DNA of 64,000 bases from Idiomarina tyrosinivorans (GTDB taxonomy: Bacteria; Pseudomonadota; Gammaproteobacteria; Enterobacterales; Alteromonadaceae), in NCBI RefSeq assembly GCF_003987475.1, contig NZ_PIQH01000002.1:238289-302288 (forward strand), read 5' to 3'. Shown piece after piece: positions 1 through 8,762 of this stretch. The notes under the pieces were generated by a model. It saw nothing but the letters and a program-made list of their open reading frames with translations, did not search any database and was not told the origin of the DNA. Made by a program: the position numbers and the translations under genes. Numbering within the stretch: the stretch's first letter is position 1; every line of letters starts with the position of its first letter.

Positions 1-291
1 GAAACTTTTACAGTGAAATTCGGTTTGTCTGGCATGGGCGTCGCCCCAGCTGGCATTGATAAGGCTAATACGGGTCATCATCATTTGCTGGTTGACCATG
101 ATGAACTACCGGCACTGGACCAGCCAATGGGTTCAGACGTTATGCATTTTGGCGGTGGCCAAACCGAAACCACGCTAACCCTATCGCCAGGTAAACACAC
201 ACTGCAGTTGATAATGGGTGATATGTCACACGTACCACTGAAACCTGCTGTAGTGTCGAAAAAGATTACGGTAGAAGTGAAGGCGAAATAG
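1..291 (+). CDS. DUF4399 domain protein, C-terminal part (5' end outside window)
   Basis: The reading frame is open from the first base, so the gene begins upstream and only about 96 residues are visible. The sequence carries the DUF4399 hallmarks: a GMGVAPAG stretch, the TGHHHLLVD segment and a late PGKHTLQL segment followed by a short beta-type tail. Family members are small, probably periplasmic proteins of unknown function. The GTG at 13 lies inside the conserved domain and is unlikely to be the true start. The gene converges on dinB with a 4-base gap. The family call is confident; no biochemical role can be stated. Confidence 0.8.
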   Translation, partial: ETFTVKFGLSGMGVAPAGIDKANTGHHHLLVDHDELPALDQPMGSDVMHFGGGQTETTLTLSPGKHTLQLIMGDMSHVPLKPAVVSKKITVEVKAK

Positions 292-295
292 GACG

Positions 296-1366
296 TTACT
301 CTAACTCGAGTTCGAGTTGGCGGTCTTCATCGGGGTCCGGTAGTGTCACTGAGACCCCGATGAGCCTTACACCCTTTTTACTACCCCGCTGCCAAGCTTC
401 ACCCAATAACTGATGAAATAATGCGCTAGATACTCTTTTGCAGGCCTTTGACGCAGTGGTTTGCGAGAAGTCTGAAAATTTTACCTTCACCGTTTGCGCG
501 CGAATTGGCTGCTGTTGCCAGCGGTCTATTTTCAGCCGCTTCTTTAGTTTCGGTAACAACACATCGTATAAAAAGCGCTGCCCAGTCTCACTCGAAAGCA
601 TATCTGCTGAGAGCGTTTCTTCGACGCCAACGCTTTTGCGAATACGCTCGGTAATGACCTGCCGTGGGTCAATGCCCAAACAGCGTTGGTGGAGAATGTA
701 CCCGGCTTTCTCACCTAAGATGTCTTGCAGTGCGGCCATCTCTGCTTGTTGAATATCTTGGCCTTTGTGAAATCCATGTAACGCTAGTCGCTGCTGGCTT
801 TTTGGTCCTACCCCAGGAATTTTTTTTAAGCTAAGTTGGCTGATATAGGTCAACACTTGCTCGGGTGGAACGACGAATTGACCGTCAGGCTTGCGTTCTT
901 CACTGGCAATTTTGGCAACCATTTTTTGGTTGGAGATGCCCGCAGAGGCGGATAGACCCAGCTCACGAAGTTGGTCTCTAATGGCGCTCATGGTGCGGGT
1001 TGCGCTACCCTGATAGTGCTGATTGTCGGTAAGGTCGAGATAAAATTCATCAATTGAGGCGGGCTCGATAGTCTCGGTGACCTGCTGTAGCACTTGTAAA
1101 ACCTGAGACGATAATTGCCGATAATAACCGTGGTCAGGACGGACAAACAGCAGCTCTGGACACAATCGTTTGGCCTGGCTTCCCGGCATTGCGCTATGCA
1201 CACCAAATTGCCGGGCTAAATAGTTAGCGGTCGCCACCACGCCACGATTTTCGCCACCACCGACCGCAAACGGACGCTGCGCTAAGCTCGGATCGCGCAA
1301 AACTTCAGCAGCAGCAAAGAAGGCGTCAAGATCAAGCAACGCTATTTTTCGAGGAGACTCCGACAA
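296..1366 (-). CDS. dinB: DNA polymerase IV (Y-family translesion polymerase)
   Basis: Error-prone, lesion-bypassing polymerase of 356 residues. The palm acidic residues are present: D12 and D14 in the LDLDAFF motif, and D106-E107 in SIDEFYLD. The aromatic steric gate that excludes ribonucleotides is F17. A helix-hairpin-helix segment (KKIPGVGPKS) follows near residue 180, then the little-finger domain. The C-terminus ends in QLELEL, which fits the QxxLxL sliding-clamp binding motif. In E. coli dinB is LexA-controlled, but I see no CTGT-N8-ACAG box in the 83 bases between it and the divergent cytochrome gene. Confidence 0.95.
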   Translation of the reverse strand: MSESPRKIALLDLDAFFAAAEVLRDPSLAQRPFAVGGGENRGVVATANYLARQFGVHSAMPGSQAKRLCPELLFVRPDHGYYRQLSSQVLQVLQQVTETIEPASIDEFYLDLTDNQHYQGSATRTMSAIRDQLRELGLSASAGISNQKMVAKIASEERKPDGQFVVPPEQVLTYISQLSLKKIPGVGPKSQQRLALHGFHKGQDIQQAEMAALQDILGEKAGYILHQRCLGIDPRQVITERIRKSVGVEETLSADMLSSETGQRFLYDVLLPKLKKRLKIDRWQQQPIRAQTVKVKFSDFSQTTASKACKRVSSALFHQLLGEAWQRGSKKGVRLIGVSVTLPDPDEDRQLELELE

Positions 1367-1392
1367 CAGTTTATCCTTTCGCCATTTGTGGT

Positions 1393-1398
1393 TATAAT
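1393..1398 (+). promoter_or_regulatory. Probable -10 element for the cytochrome c5 gene
   Basis: A perfect TATAAT lies 52 bases before the GTG start of the cytochrome gene, in the short divergent gap with dinB. The -35 candidate at 17-base spacing (TTTATC, 1370-1375) is poor, so the promoter is inferred mainly from the -10 hexamer and its position. Confidence 0.45.
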
Positions 1399-1449
1399 CG
1401 TTCCGCTTACTGGGCGTGCTATATCACCAGTTACCTGTAGGAGATTCAA

Positions 1450-1884
1450 GTGAAAACACTGACAGTATTAACGAAAAACGTGGTTGTGGCGACGTTGATC
1501 GCATTGTTTACAGTGGCTGCTAACGCCGCACCGGTGCAGCAAGCAATGTCAAAAGAGGCAATTGCTGACCGTATTAAACCGCTCGCAAAAGTTTATGTCG
1601 CCGGCGAACAACAAGCCGATGCTGGTAATGCCGGCAGCAGTGGCCCACGTTCCGGAGAGGACGTCTACGGCTCTTTCTGTGTTAACTGCCACGGTTCTGG
1701 TGTTTTAGGCGCACCGAAGAAAGGCTCGGAAGAGGCTTGGAAACCGCGTCTGGCCCAAGGTATTGATACATTGTTAACGCACGCTTGGAACGGCTACAAC
1801 GCAATGCCACCCAAAGGCACCTGTGGTGACTGTTCAAAAGACGAAATTAAGAGTGCAATTGAGTTTATGACCAAAGGTCTTTAA
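1450..1884 (+). CDS. Cytochrome c5 family protein
   Basis: Small periplasmic or membrane-associated c-type cytochrome of 144 residues that probably shuttles electrons to a terminal oxidase. A signal-type hydrophobic segment spans about residues 10-26, with a likely cut after ANA. Heme is attached at C77-V-N-C80-H81, and M119 in the AMPP motif is the likely axial ligand. The extra pair C125/C128 (CGDC) is characteristic of cytochrome c5. The start is a GTG preceded by TAGGAGA (1438-1444). It is followed by a strong terminator and is probably a single-gene unit. The cytochrome oxidase cluster about 42 kb away is a plausible electron acceptor (inference). Confidence 0.92.
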   Translation: MKTLTVLTKNVVVATLIALFTVAANAAPVQQAMSKEAIADRIKPLAKVYVAGEQQADAGNAGSSGPRSGEDVYGSFCVNCHGSGVLGAPKKGSEEAWKPRLAQGIDTLLTHAWNGYNAMPPKGTCGDCSKDEIKSAIEFMTKGL

Positions 1885-1901
1885 GCTTTTGAAATGCAAT
1901 G

Positions 1902-1929
1902 AAAAGGCCGCTTTTTAGCGGCCTTTTTT
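1902..1929 (+). terminator. Rho-independent terminator after cytochrome c5
   Basis: Perfect 11-base stem (1902-1912 with 1917-1927), TTTT loop, GC-rich core GGCCGC and a trailing T run. It starts 17 bases after the cytochrome stop codon. Confidence 0.93.
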
Positions 1930-1983
1930 GTTGCGTTTTCTGAAGACTTTTTGGGAAAATTTGTACAGAAAGTGATTGGTTGC

Positions 1984-2013
1984 TTTTCAATCATCTTAAA
2001 TTGGGAGTATACT
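1984..2013 (+). promoter_or_regulatory. Possible sigma-70 promoter for the GGDEF-EAL gene
   Basis: TATACT at 2008-2013 is a good -10 hexamer about 73 bases before the start codon. The upstream TTTTCA at 1984-1989, spaced 18 bases, is a weak -35. The translation start itself is well supported by GGGGGA at 2072-2077. Confidence 0.4.
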
Positions 2014-2086
2014 ATCCCTCATAACGAATTTGTAACATTCATCTGAGTGAATAATCTAGGTATTCACCATTGGGGGACGCTCTCTG

Positions 2087-4690
2087 ATGGCCGATAGGCA
2101 GTCATCAAAGGTCAGTGAATCGACAACATTAAAACTTGAGAATCAACGCTTAAGTAAAGTGGTTGATCGTCTCAAGCGTTTGACGTTGAAGTATCGTTCT
2201 GCCGAAGTCGTCCAAAAGGCGCTGTTTAGAATCAGTGAGCTGGCGGCGTCCGCGCGTCAGATGGATAATTTTTATTCCTCGGTTCATGCCATTATCGGCG
2301 AGCTAATGTTCGCTAAAAATTTCTATATTTGTTTATACGATGTCCAGAGTGACGTGGTGAACTTCGTCTATTTCGTCGATGAGTACGATGAAATGTCGAT
2401 GTTTGAACAAATCCCCATGGAAACGTTGAGCCGTGGCCTGACCGGTTACGTCATTCGCAGCGGTCGTTCGCTACTTTGCACTCCAAAAGCGTTTGAAGAA
2501 TTAAAGCAACAAGGCGAAGTAGAAGAAATGGGCGCCGCTCCAGTTGACTGGTTAGGCGTGCCGTTGATCGCTGGCGACCATGTTATTGGTGCAATGGTGG
2601 TGCAGAGTTACAACGAGCAGGTGCGTTACGATGAGAGCGACAAGGAACTGCTCACCTTCGTTTCTCAGCACGTTGTCAATGCCTTAGAGCGTTTGCGCCA
2701 ACGCGAGCTGATGCAAGCGGAAATTGACCATCAGACTGCTGAATTGCGACATGCCAACGAAAGTTTGATGAAAGAAATTACTGTGCGTGAAAAGGCGGAA
2801 CAACAGATGTCTGTGTTGTTCGCAATTTCAGAGCTCACCAATACCTCGGAGAACATGCGCGCGTTTTACCGTAGTTTACATGAGGAAATTGGCCACCTAT
2901 TGCACGCCGATAACTTTTACGTGGCATTACTGTCCGACGACAGAAAACAAATTTACTTCCCTTATCATGTCGACGAAATGGAACAAGCTGCAGAGCCGCG
3001 TCGGCTCGGTAAAGGCCTAACGGAATACGTTATTCGTTCTGGTGAGCCGATTTTTGTCGATGAAGCACAACGCCAGCGACTGATTCAGCAACATGAAGTT
3101 GAACTCAGCGCAAAGCATGGTCGCACTGCGTTGCAATGGTTGGCATCACCGCTGATCGTCGATGAAGAGGTTATTGGGGTTATTGCGGTGCAAACCTATG
3201 ACGACGCGTTCTTGTACAAATCTGAAGATTTAGAACTCCTTAACTTCGTTTCCCAGCATGTCGCTGTGGCGATCGAGCGTAAGCGAGCGGCGGACGAGAT
3301 TCAGCGCGTGAACGCTTTCCTCGAGAAAAAAGTCAGCGAACGCACCGAAGAGCTAGTGGGTGAGATCGAACGACGGAAGAAAATTGAAGCGCGCTTGTTC
3401 CACGATGCACACCACGATTCGCTGACTGGATTACCGAATCGGGCAATGTTCACAGAGCGCCTACAGCAAGCTGTAGCGCACCATCGTCGCCATAACGATC
3501 ATCACTTTGCGGTGCTGTTTATCGATTTAGACCGCTTTAAAAATATTAACGATACCCTCGGGCATTCTGTAGGTGACAAGTTCTTATTGGAAGTGAGCCA
3601 ACGCCTGGGCCGCTGTATTCGTGAAAACGATATGCTGGCGCGCTTGGGCGGTGATGAGTTTGTGGTGTTATTAGACACCATTGAAGAACTCGATGACGCG
3701 AAAGAAGTCGCCGGCCGAATTATTCGGACAATGGCGGAACCCTTCCAGCTTGAAGGGCGAGAATATTACTCGGGCGCAAGTATTGGGATTGCAGATTGCA
3801 GCGAGCCAGTGGATACCGCCGACCGTTTACTGCGCGACGCCGATGCTGCCATGTACCAAGCGAAAAACTTGGGCCGTGGTCGTTACGTCATTTTTGACTC
3901 AAGTATTCACGATGGCTTAGTGGAGTCGATTAAGAAAGAAACCGCATTACGGCATGCGCGTTTTGACGAAGAATTCGAGCTACATGCGCAGCCTATTGTT
4001 GACCTGCAAACGCGTCAGGTTATGGGTTACGAGGGCTTGTTGCGTTGGAACCAGCATGGTCAAAAGCTGTTACCCGTCGATTTTATGCAACTGGCAGAAA
4101 AGTCGGGAATTATTCTAGAACTCGACCGGTTCGCTTTGCGCAAGTCGTGTGAATTTATTGTGCAACAAAGTAAGCGGAACGAGAGCTTCCCACTGTTTCA
4201 CATCAATTTATCGGTGCGCCACCTGCTGAAAAGTGGTTATTTGCGGAAGATTGAGCAAATCGTTAAAGAAGCAGGGGTAAGACCGCAGCAGTTAGTCTTT
4301 GAATTTAACGAAATTGCATTAATTTACGATGGTCGGCGAGTGCTCGCAAGCCTCCGCACCTTATCAAACAAAGGTTTTAATCTCGCCATCGATGACTTTG
4401 GTCGCGGTTCCGGGCCATTGCAATTCATCTACAACTATCCGTTCGATATTCTTAAGCTCGATCACCAGTACGTGGGTCGCTTAGTCACGAGTGAGCGCGC
4501 GCAGGCAATGTTACGTCACGTGGTAACCTTATGCGATGATTTGGGCATCAACATTTTTGCTGAAGGTATTGAGTCTGCTCAGCAACTGGAGTTGGTCAAA
4601 GAGCTGGGTGTGAAAACCGGTCAAGGCCGCTACCTTGATGGCGTTAAGCCGCTGGCAGAACTCACTCGAAAACGCAAAGTGTCTGCCTGA
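2087..4690 (+). CDS. GAF-GAF-GGDEF-EAL cyclic-di-GMP enzyme
   Basis: Cytoplasmic signalling protein of 867 residues with two GAF sensor domains (about 58-205 and 257-400). These are clearly internal duplicates, since each contains a VIRSG segment and an FVSQHV exit helix. Predicted coiled-coil linkers lie near 205-245 and 400-435. The diguanylate cyclase domain follows, with GGDEF at 521-525 and an allosteric RxxD I-site at 512-515. The C-terminal EAL domain starts near 620: the EAL motif reads EGL (649-651), a DDFG loop and an ILKLD lysine segment are present. Catalytic residues look intact in both halves, so synthesis, hydrolysis or both are possible. No transmembrane segment is seen. The ligand of the GAF domains is unknown. 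Confidence 0.93.
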   Translation: MADRQSSKVSESTTLKLENQRLSKVVDRLKRLTLKYRSAEVVQKALFRISELAASARQMDNFYSSVHAIIGELMFAKNFYICLYDVQSDVVNFVYFVDEYDEMSMFEQIPMETLSRGLTGYVIRSGRSLLCTPKAFEELKQQGEVEEMGAAPVDWLGVPLIAGDHVIGAMVVQSYNEQVRYDESDKELLTFVSQHVVNALERLRQRELMQAEIDHQTAELRHANESLMKEITVREKAEQQMSVLFAISELTNTSENMRAFYRSLHEEIGHLLHADNFYVALLSDDRKQIYFPYHVDEMEQAAEPRRLGKGLTEYVIRSGEPIFVDEAQRQRLIQQHEVELSAKHGRTALQWLASPLIVDEEVIGVIAVQTYDDAFLYKSEDLELLNFVSQHVAVAIERKRAADEIQRVNAFLEKKVSERTEELVGEIERRKKIEARLFHDAHHDSLTGLPNRAMFTERLQQAVAHHRRHNDHHFAVLFIDLDRFKNINDTLGHSVGDKFLLEVSQRLGRCIRENDMLARLGGDEFVVLLDTIEELDDAKEVAGRIIRTMAEPFQLEGREYYSGASIGIADCSEPVDTADRLLRDADAAMYQAKNLGRGRYVIFDSSIHDGLVESIKKETALRHARFDEEFELHAQPIVDLQTRQVMGYEGLLRWNQHGQKLLPVDFMQLAEKSGIILELDRFALRKSCEFIVQQSKRNESFPLFHINLSVRHLLKSGYLRKIEQIVKEAGVRPQQLVFEFNEIALIYDGRRVLASLRTLSNKGFNLAIDDFGRGSGPLQFIYNYPFDILKLDHQYVGRLVTSERAQAMLRHVVTLCDDLGINIFAEGIESAQQLELVKELGVKTGQGRYLDGVKPLAELTRKRKVSA

Positions 4691-4700
4691 CAACGCCGTA

Positions 4701-6728
4701 TTATTCTGGCTTGTTCAACACATTTCTCAGCATCGACAAACCCTGTGCGGTTTTTTCTTCGCGCTCCTGGGAGCTAGGGGCCGCTTTATCCGATTCCCAT
4801 TCAACATCGTCTTGCGGTAACTCAAATAGAAAACGGCTCGGTTCCGGGCGAAGCAACTCACCAAATTGACGGCGCTCTTTCGCCATAGTGAACACTAACT
4901 GTTGTTGTGCACGGGTAATACCCACGTAAGCTAAACGTCGCTCTTCTTCGACACTGCCCTCATCGATACTGCTCTGATGCGGAAGTAGGCCTTCTTCCAT
5001 CCCCACTAAAAACACGTGTGGGAACTCCAGCCCCTTGGAGGCATGCAGGGTCATTAACTGGACTTCGTCAACAGCTTCCTGTTGTTCTTGACGCGACATC
5101 AAATCGCGCAAAGCCAAGCGATTAACCGCTTGTTCGAGCGTCATTGCAGGGTGTTCTTCATCGCCCTTAAGCATGTCTGACACCCAGCGGTGCAGCTCAT
5201 GAATATTTTTTACCCGCATTTCCGCCGCTTTCGCCGACGGGCTGGTCTCAAATAACCAGTCTTCGTAGCCACTTTCCTGCAATAGACTGCGAACAGCCTC
5301 AATGGCATCGGCAGGATCGCTAGACTGGCTTAAACGACGATGGTGTTCGACCATCATGGTGAACGCTTCAACGTGTTTGCGCGTGCGCTCACCAAGCTGC
5401 GTGGTTAACTGTGGCAGCAGGCAGGCATTGTATAAACTGACTTGGTGCTGCTGGGCCAGTAGCCCAATCCGCTCCACTGTTTGCGGTCCGATACCGCGTT
5501 TTGGCACATTAATAATACGTAACCAAGCGGTGTCGTCATTGGGATTAACCACCAGCCGCAAGTACGCCATTACATCCTTGATTTCTGCTCGTGCGAAGAA
5601 TGATTGGCCACCGGTGACACGATACGGAATACGGTTACTCAGTAACGCTTTCTCAAACACCCGCGATTGGTGATTGCCGCGGTACAAAATCGCAAAATGG
5701 TGGTAGGGCGTTTTACGTAAAAAGCGATGCCGCAAGATTTCTGCGACGACCCGTTCTGCCTCGTTTTCCTCGTTGCGACCGTATATCACCGAGAGTGGTG
5801 CGCCATATTCCATTTCTGAGAAAAGCCGCTTATCAAATACGTGGGGGTTGTTTTCTATCAGGATGTTGGCGGCTTTCAAAATGCGCCCATGCGAGCGGTA
5901 GTTTTGCTCGAGTTTAATCACCTTAAGGCGGGGAAAGTCTTGCTGTAGCAGTGCCAAATTTTGTGGCTGCGCGCCGCGCCAGGAGTAGATAGACTGGTCA
6001 TCATCGCCAACCACGGTAAAGGTTGCGCGTTCACCAACCAATAGCTTCACCAATTGATATTGGCTGGTGTTGGTATCTTGATATTCATCGACCAGCAAAT
6101 AGTGAAATTTTTTCTGCCAGCGCTCTCGGACCGTTTGGTTTTGTGCCAACAGCAGCGTGGGAATTCGGATGAGGTCATCAAAATCCACCGCATTACATGC
6201 GCTGAGTTGGCGTTGGTAATCGCCATACACGGTAGCAGCATACTGCTCTTCTTCATTGGTTGCTTGCTGTAATGCCTGCTCGGCGCTCAGCATCGCATTT
6301 TTCCAATGGCCAAGTTGAAATTGAATACGCTTGATACGATCTTTGTCGCCGTCGAGCACGTCTTCAGTCAGCGCTTTTAACAGCGCGAAGGTATCTTGGT
6401 CGTCGAATAGCGAAAACCCCGGCTTTAAGCCTGCGGCACTGAGTTCGCGGCGCAACATGTTTAACCCCAGGGTGTGGAAGGTACAAACCGTTAACCCTCG
6501 AGTCTGTTGTCGACCCATGGTTTGTGCAACCCGTTCCTTCATCTCTCGAGCGGCTTTATTGGTGAAGGTTACCGCCGCAATTTGGCGTGGCTTCATTTGC
6601 CGCTCGCGAATCAGGTAAGCTATTTTTTCTGTGATCACACGAGTCTTGCCGCTACCCGCGCCGGCCAAAACTAATAGAGGACCCGACACATAGCGTACCG
6701 CTTCGTTTTGTCGAGGGTTAAGTTGCAT
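4701..6728 (-). CDS. rep: ATP-dependent DNA helicase Rep
   Basis: Superfamily 1A 3'-5' helicase that helps replication forks through bound proteins. Its 675 residues match the E. coli Rep length of about 673. Visible motifs are Walker A AGAGSGKT (22-29), the DEYQDTN motif II, GDDDQSIYSWRG motif III, TLHASKGLEF motif V and the YVGITRAQ motif VI. The opening MQLNPRQNEAV and the FSLFDD segment favour Rep over UvrD or PcrA. Convergent with the GGDEF-EAL gene and divergent from ubiK. Confidence 0.97.
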   Translation of the reverse strand: MQLNPRQNEAVRYVSGPLLVLAGAGSGKTRVITEKIAYLIRERQMKPRQIAAVTFTNKAAREMKERVAQTMGRQQTRGLTVCTFHTLGLNMLRRELSAAGLKPGFSLFDDQDTFALLKALTEDVLDGDKDRIKRIQFQLGHWKNAMLSAEQALQQATNEEEQYAATVYGDYQRQLSACNAVDFDDLIRIPTLLLAQNQTVRERWQKKFHYLLVDEYQDTNTSQYQLVKLLVGERATFTVVGDDDQSIYSWRGAQPQNLALLQQDFPRLKVIKLEQNYRSHGRILKAANILIENNPHVFDKRLFSEMEYGAPLSVIYGRNEENEAERVVAEILRHRFLRKTPYHHFAILYRGNHQSRVFEKALLSNRIPYRVTGGQSFFARAEIKDVMAYLRLVVNPNDDTAWLRIINVPKRGIGPQTVERIGLLAQQHQVSLYNACLLPQLTTQLGERTRKHVEAFTMMVEHHRRLSQSSDPADAIEAVRSLLQESGYEDWLFETSPSAKAAEMRVKNIHELHRWVSDMLKGDEEHPAMTLEQAVNRLALRDLMSRQEQQEAVDEVQLMTLHASKGLEFPHVFLVGMEEGLLPHQSSIDEGSVEEERRLAYVGITRAQQQLVFTMAKERRQFGELLRPEPSRFLFELPQDDVEWESDKAAPSSQEREEKTAQGLSMLRNVLNKPE

Positions 6729-6819
6729 GGCAAACCTTCTATTAGTGGTGAGGAATCGAGATTTTACCTGAAACTCTTGCTAAGCTAAACGACAACAACC
6801 GTTAAGTAGAGGGCAAACC

Positions 6820-7080
6820 ATGGATAGTAAGAAGTTTGAAGAGTTGGCCAAACAAATTAGTGATGCGATTCCAGCGCAGATGAAAGAAGCCGCAGGCAAC
6901 GTAGAGGGAAAAGTGAAACAAGTTTTGCAACAGCAATTCAGTAAACTCGACCTGGTGACTCGCGAAGAGATGGATGTGCAGCAACAAATGGTGCTCAAGC
7001 TACGTGAGCGAGTGACTGCGTTGGAAGCCAAACTTGACGCATTAGAGCGAGCACAAAAGCCGAGTCGCGATGTAGATTGA
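6820..7080 (+). CDS. ubiK: Ubiquinone biosynthesis accessory factor UbiK (YqiC/BMFP family)
   Basis: Small protein of 86 residues. An amphipathic N-terminal helix (DSKKFEELAKQI) is followed by a C-terminal coiled coil (residues about 50-80) rich in E, K and L, the standard layout of the BMFP family. In E. coli UbiK assists the aerobic ubiquinone synthesis complex with UbiJ and associates with membranes. AGAGGG at 6808-6813 gives a good ribosome site. The gene is divergent from rep and lies upstream of dkgB. It fits the respiratory content of the window. Confidence 0.88.
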   Translation: MDSKKFEELAKQISDAIPAQMKEAAGNVEGKVKQVLQQQFSKLDLVTREEMDVQQQMVLKLRERVTALEAKLDALERAQKPSRDVD

Positions 7081-7133
7081 ACGGATAAGGGCGCCGCGGC
7101 GTAGGAAATAGCAAAGGCAAAAAAGGAGGTTGT

Positions 7134-7934
7134 ATGTTATTTCCGCAATTAGGGTTTGGGACGTTCCGTATCAAAGGTCAGCAAATCACCGACTTGGTGG
7201 AGGAAGCCTTGGACACTGGCTACCGTCACATTGATACCGCACAGTTCTATGAAAATGAAGCAGACATTGGCAAAGCATTAGCCACGACGTCTGTTGCTCG
7301 CGATGATTATTGGGTAACCACCAAGGTATGGTACGAAAAACTTAAGCATCAAGACGTGCTCGACTCGTTAAAGCAAAGCCGTGATAATTTGCAAGTCGAC
7401 ACTATTGATATGGCGCTTATCCATTGGCCGTCACCCGACGGTGTGCCGCTCAAGGAAAGTTTGGATGCGTTAATGGAGGCGCGAGAGCAGAAGCTGATTG
7501 GTCATTTTGGCGTATCGAACTTCACCACCCAGCTGATGCAACAGAGCATTGACCATGTCGGTGCAGATAATATTGCGACAAACCAAATTGAATTGCATCC
7601 GTTTTTACAAAACCAGAAAGTGTGCGATTTTTGCGACCAACATGATATTAGCGTAACCGCCTATATGCCATTGGCCGTGGGCAAGGTTATGGAGGATGCG
7701 ACGATTAAGCGTATTGCCGCAGACCATGATGCCTCGGCTGCGCAAGTCGCGTTAGCATGGCTGATGCACCATAACCGCGTGGTTATTCCGTCAACCACGA
7801 AAGTGTCGCATTTGCATAGCAACTTTAAGGCACAGCAATTATCGTTGTCAGAAGATGAGGTCGTCGCGATAGATAAACTTGATCGTAACGACCGTATTGT
7901 CGATCCAGATTTCGCTCCCGATTGGGACGAGTAA
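7134..7934 (+). CDS. dkgB: Aldo/keto reductase, DkgB type
   Basis: NADPH-dependent reductase of 266 residues, close in length and sequence to E. coli DkgB (2,5-diketo-D-gluconate reductase B), which also reduces methylglyoxal and other aldehydes. The catalytic tetrad is visible: D34, Y39, K64 and H97 (in LIHWPSP). The GFGTFR opening and the C-terminal STTKVSHLHSN segment contribute cofactor binding. A very strong AAGGAGG at 7121-7127 precedes the ATG. The fpr gene follows 22 bases later, so the two redox genes probably share a transcript. The physiological substrate cannot be told from sequence. Confidence 0.92.
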   Translation: MLFPQLGFGTFRIKGQQITDLVEEALDTGYRHIDTAQFYENEADIGKALATTSVARDDYWVTTKVWYEKLKHQDVLDSLKQSRDNLQVDTIDMALIHWPSPDGVPLKESLDALMEAREQKLIGHFGVSNFTTQLMQQSIDHVGADNIATNQIELHPFLQNQKVCDFCDQHDISVTAYMPLAVGKVMEDATIKRIAADHDASAAQVALAWLMHHNRVVIPSTTKVSHLHSNFKAQQLSLSEDEVVAIDKLDRNDRIVDPDFAPDWDE

Positions 7935-7956
7935 ATAACAGCAGAAAGGAGTAACC

Positions 7957-8697
7957 ATGGCGCAGTGGCTAACAGGGAAAGTCGTAGAAAATTATCGGTG
8001 GAATGACACCTTATTTAGTCTCCGCGTCGTAACCGAACACTTCCCCTTTACTGCAGGCCAGTTCGTGCGGCTAGGCCTGCAAGGGGAAGAGCAACGTATC
8101 CAACGAGCCTATTCGTTGGTTAATGGGCCACATGAATCAGTATTAGACTTTCTTGTTACGCGCGTCGAAGACGGCTTACTGTCGCCGTCGCTAGACAAGT
8201 TACAACCTGGTGACGAAGTCGAAGTCAGCCAGCCACCCAGCGGGTTCTTTGTGTTAGATGAAATTCCTGACGGTGACACGTTGTGGCTGTTATCGACCGG
8301 AACGGGCATCGGTCCCTATTTGTCTATTTTGTCTACGGACGCGCCTTGGCGGCGTTTCAATAAGATTGTTTTAGTGCACGCGGTTAGGCATGCGGAAGAC
8401 TTGGCGTATCAAGCAAAAATTGAAGCTTGGCAGCAACAGCATCCGGAGCAATTAGTTTACCAGCCAGTGGTGTCGCGAGAGCAAGTGCCCGGAATACTAA
8501 AAGGCCGTATCCCTCAGTTGATTGAGACGGGCGAATTGCAGCAATCAGTAGGGCAAGCGTTTGACGATAAGTCGCAGGTTATGCTGTGTGGTAACCCAGA
8601 CATGATCAGAGACTGTAAGGCGTTATTGGACAGTATGGGGTTGAAAAAAAATCTAAGGCGTAAGCCCGGACAAGTGACCGCGGAGCAATACTGGTAA
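7957..8697 (+). CDS. fpr: Ferredoxin/flavodoxin-NADP+ reductase
   Basis: FAD enzyme of 246 residues moving electrons between NADPH and ferredoxin or flavodoxin. The FAD-binding RAYSLVN motif is near residue 50, and the NADP pyrophosphate site STGTGIGPYLSI is near 114-125. It ends in TAEQYW, the C-terminal aromatic tail typical of Fpr. Length and layout match E. coli Fpr (248). AAAGGAGT precedes the ATG. Placed between dkgB and an iron-uptake receptor, it could supply reductant for iron mobilisation, but that link is inference. Confidence 0.95.
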   Translation: MAQWLTGKVVENYRWNDTLFSLRVVTEHFPFTAGQFVRLGLQGEEQRIQRAYSLVNGPHESVLDFLVTRVEDGLLSPSLDKLQPGDEVEVSQPPSGFFVLDEIPDGDTLWLLSTGTGIGPYLSILSTDAPWRRFNKIVLVHAVRHAEDLAYQAKIEAWQQQHPEQLVYQPVVSREQVPGILKGRIPQLIETGELQQSVGQAFDDKSQVMLCGNPDMIRDCKALLDSMGLKKNLRRKPGQVTAEQYW

Positions 8698-8712
8698 AAT
8701 AACGGTTGATCT

Positions 8713-8731
8713 ACAAATAATAATCATTATC
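8713..8731 (+). promoter_or_regulatory. Fur box upstream of the TonB receptor
   Basis: This 19-base site matches the classical Fur consensus (GATAATGATAATCATTATC) at 15 of 19 positions by hand alignment. It includes an unbroken run through AATCATTATC and lies about 31 bases before the receptor start. Iron-bound Fur would be expected to repress the receptor and PepSY genes. Confidence 0.85.
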
Positions 8732-8757
8732 ATTACAGGAATTCACCTCCTGTAATG
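8731..8757 (+). repeat. Perfect 10-base inverted repeat in the receptor leader
   Basis: Arms CATTACAGGA (8731-8740) and TCCTGTAATG (8748-8757) flank a 7-base loop, 5 bases before the receptor ATG and touching the Fur box. No T run follows, so it is not an ordinary terminator. It could form a leader RNA hairpin near the ribosome site or be a protein-binding operator. Confidence 0.7.
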
Positions 8758-8762
8758 AGTTA

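Noticed and set aside
1367..1449. Search for a LexA box between dinB and cytochrome c5.
   Set aside because: One CTGT occurs near 1435 but no ACAG follows at 8 bases; no dyad is present.
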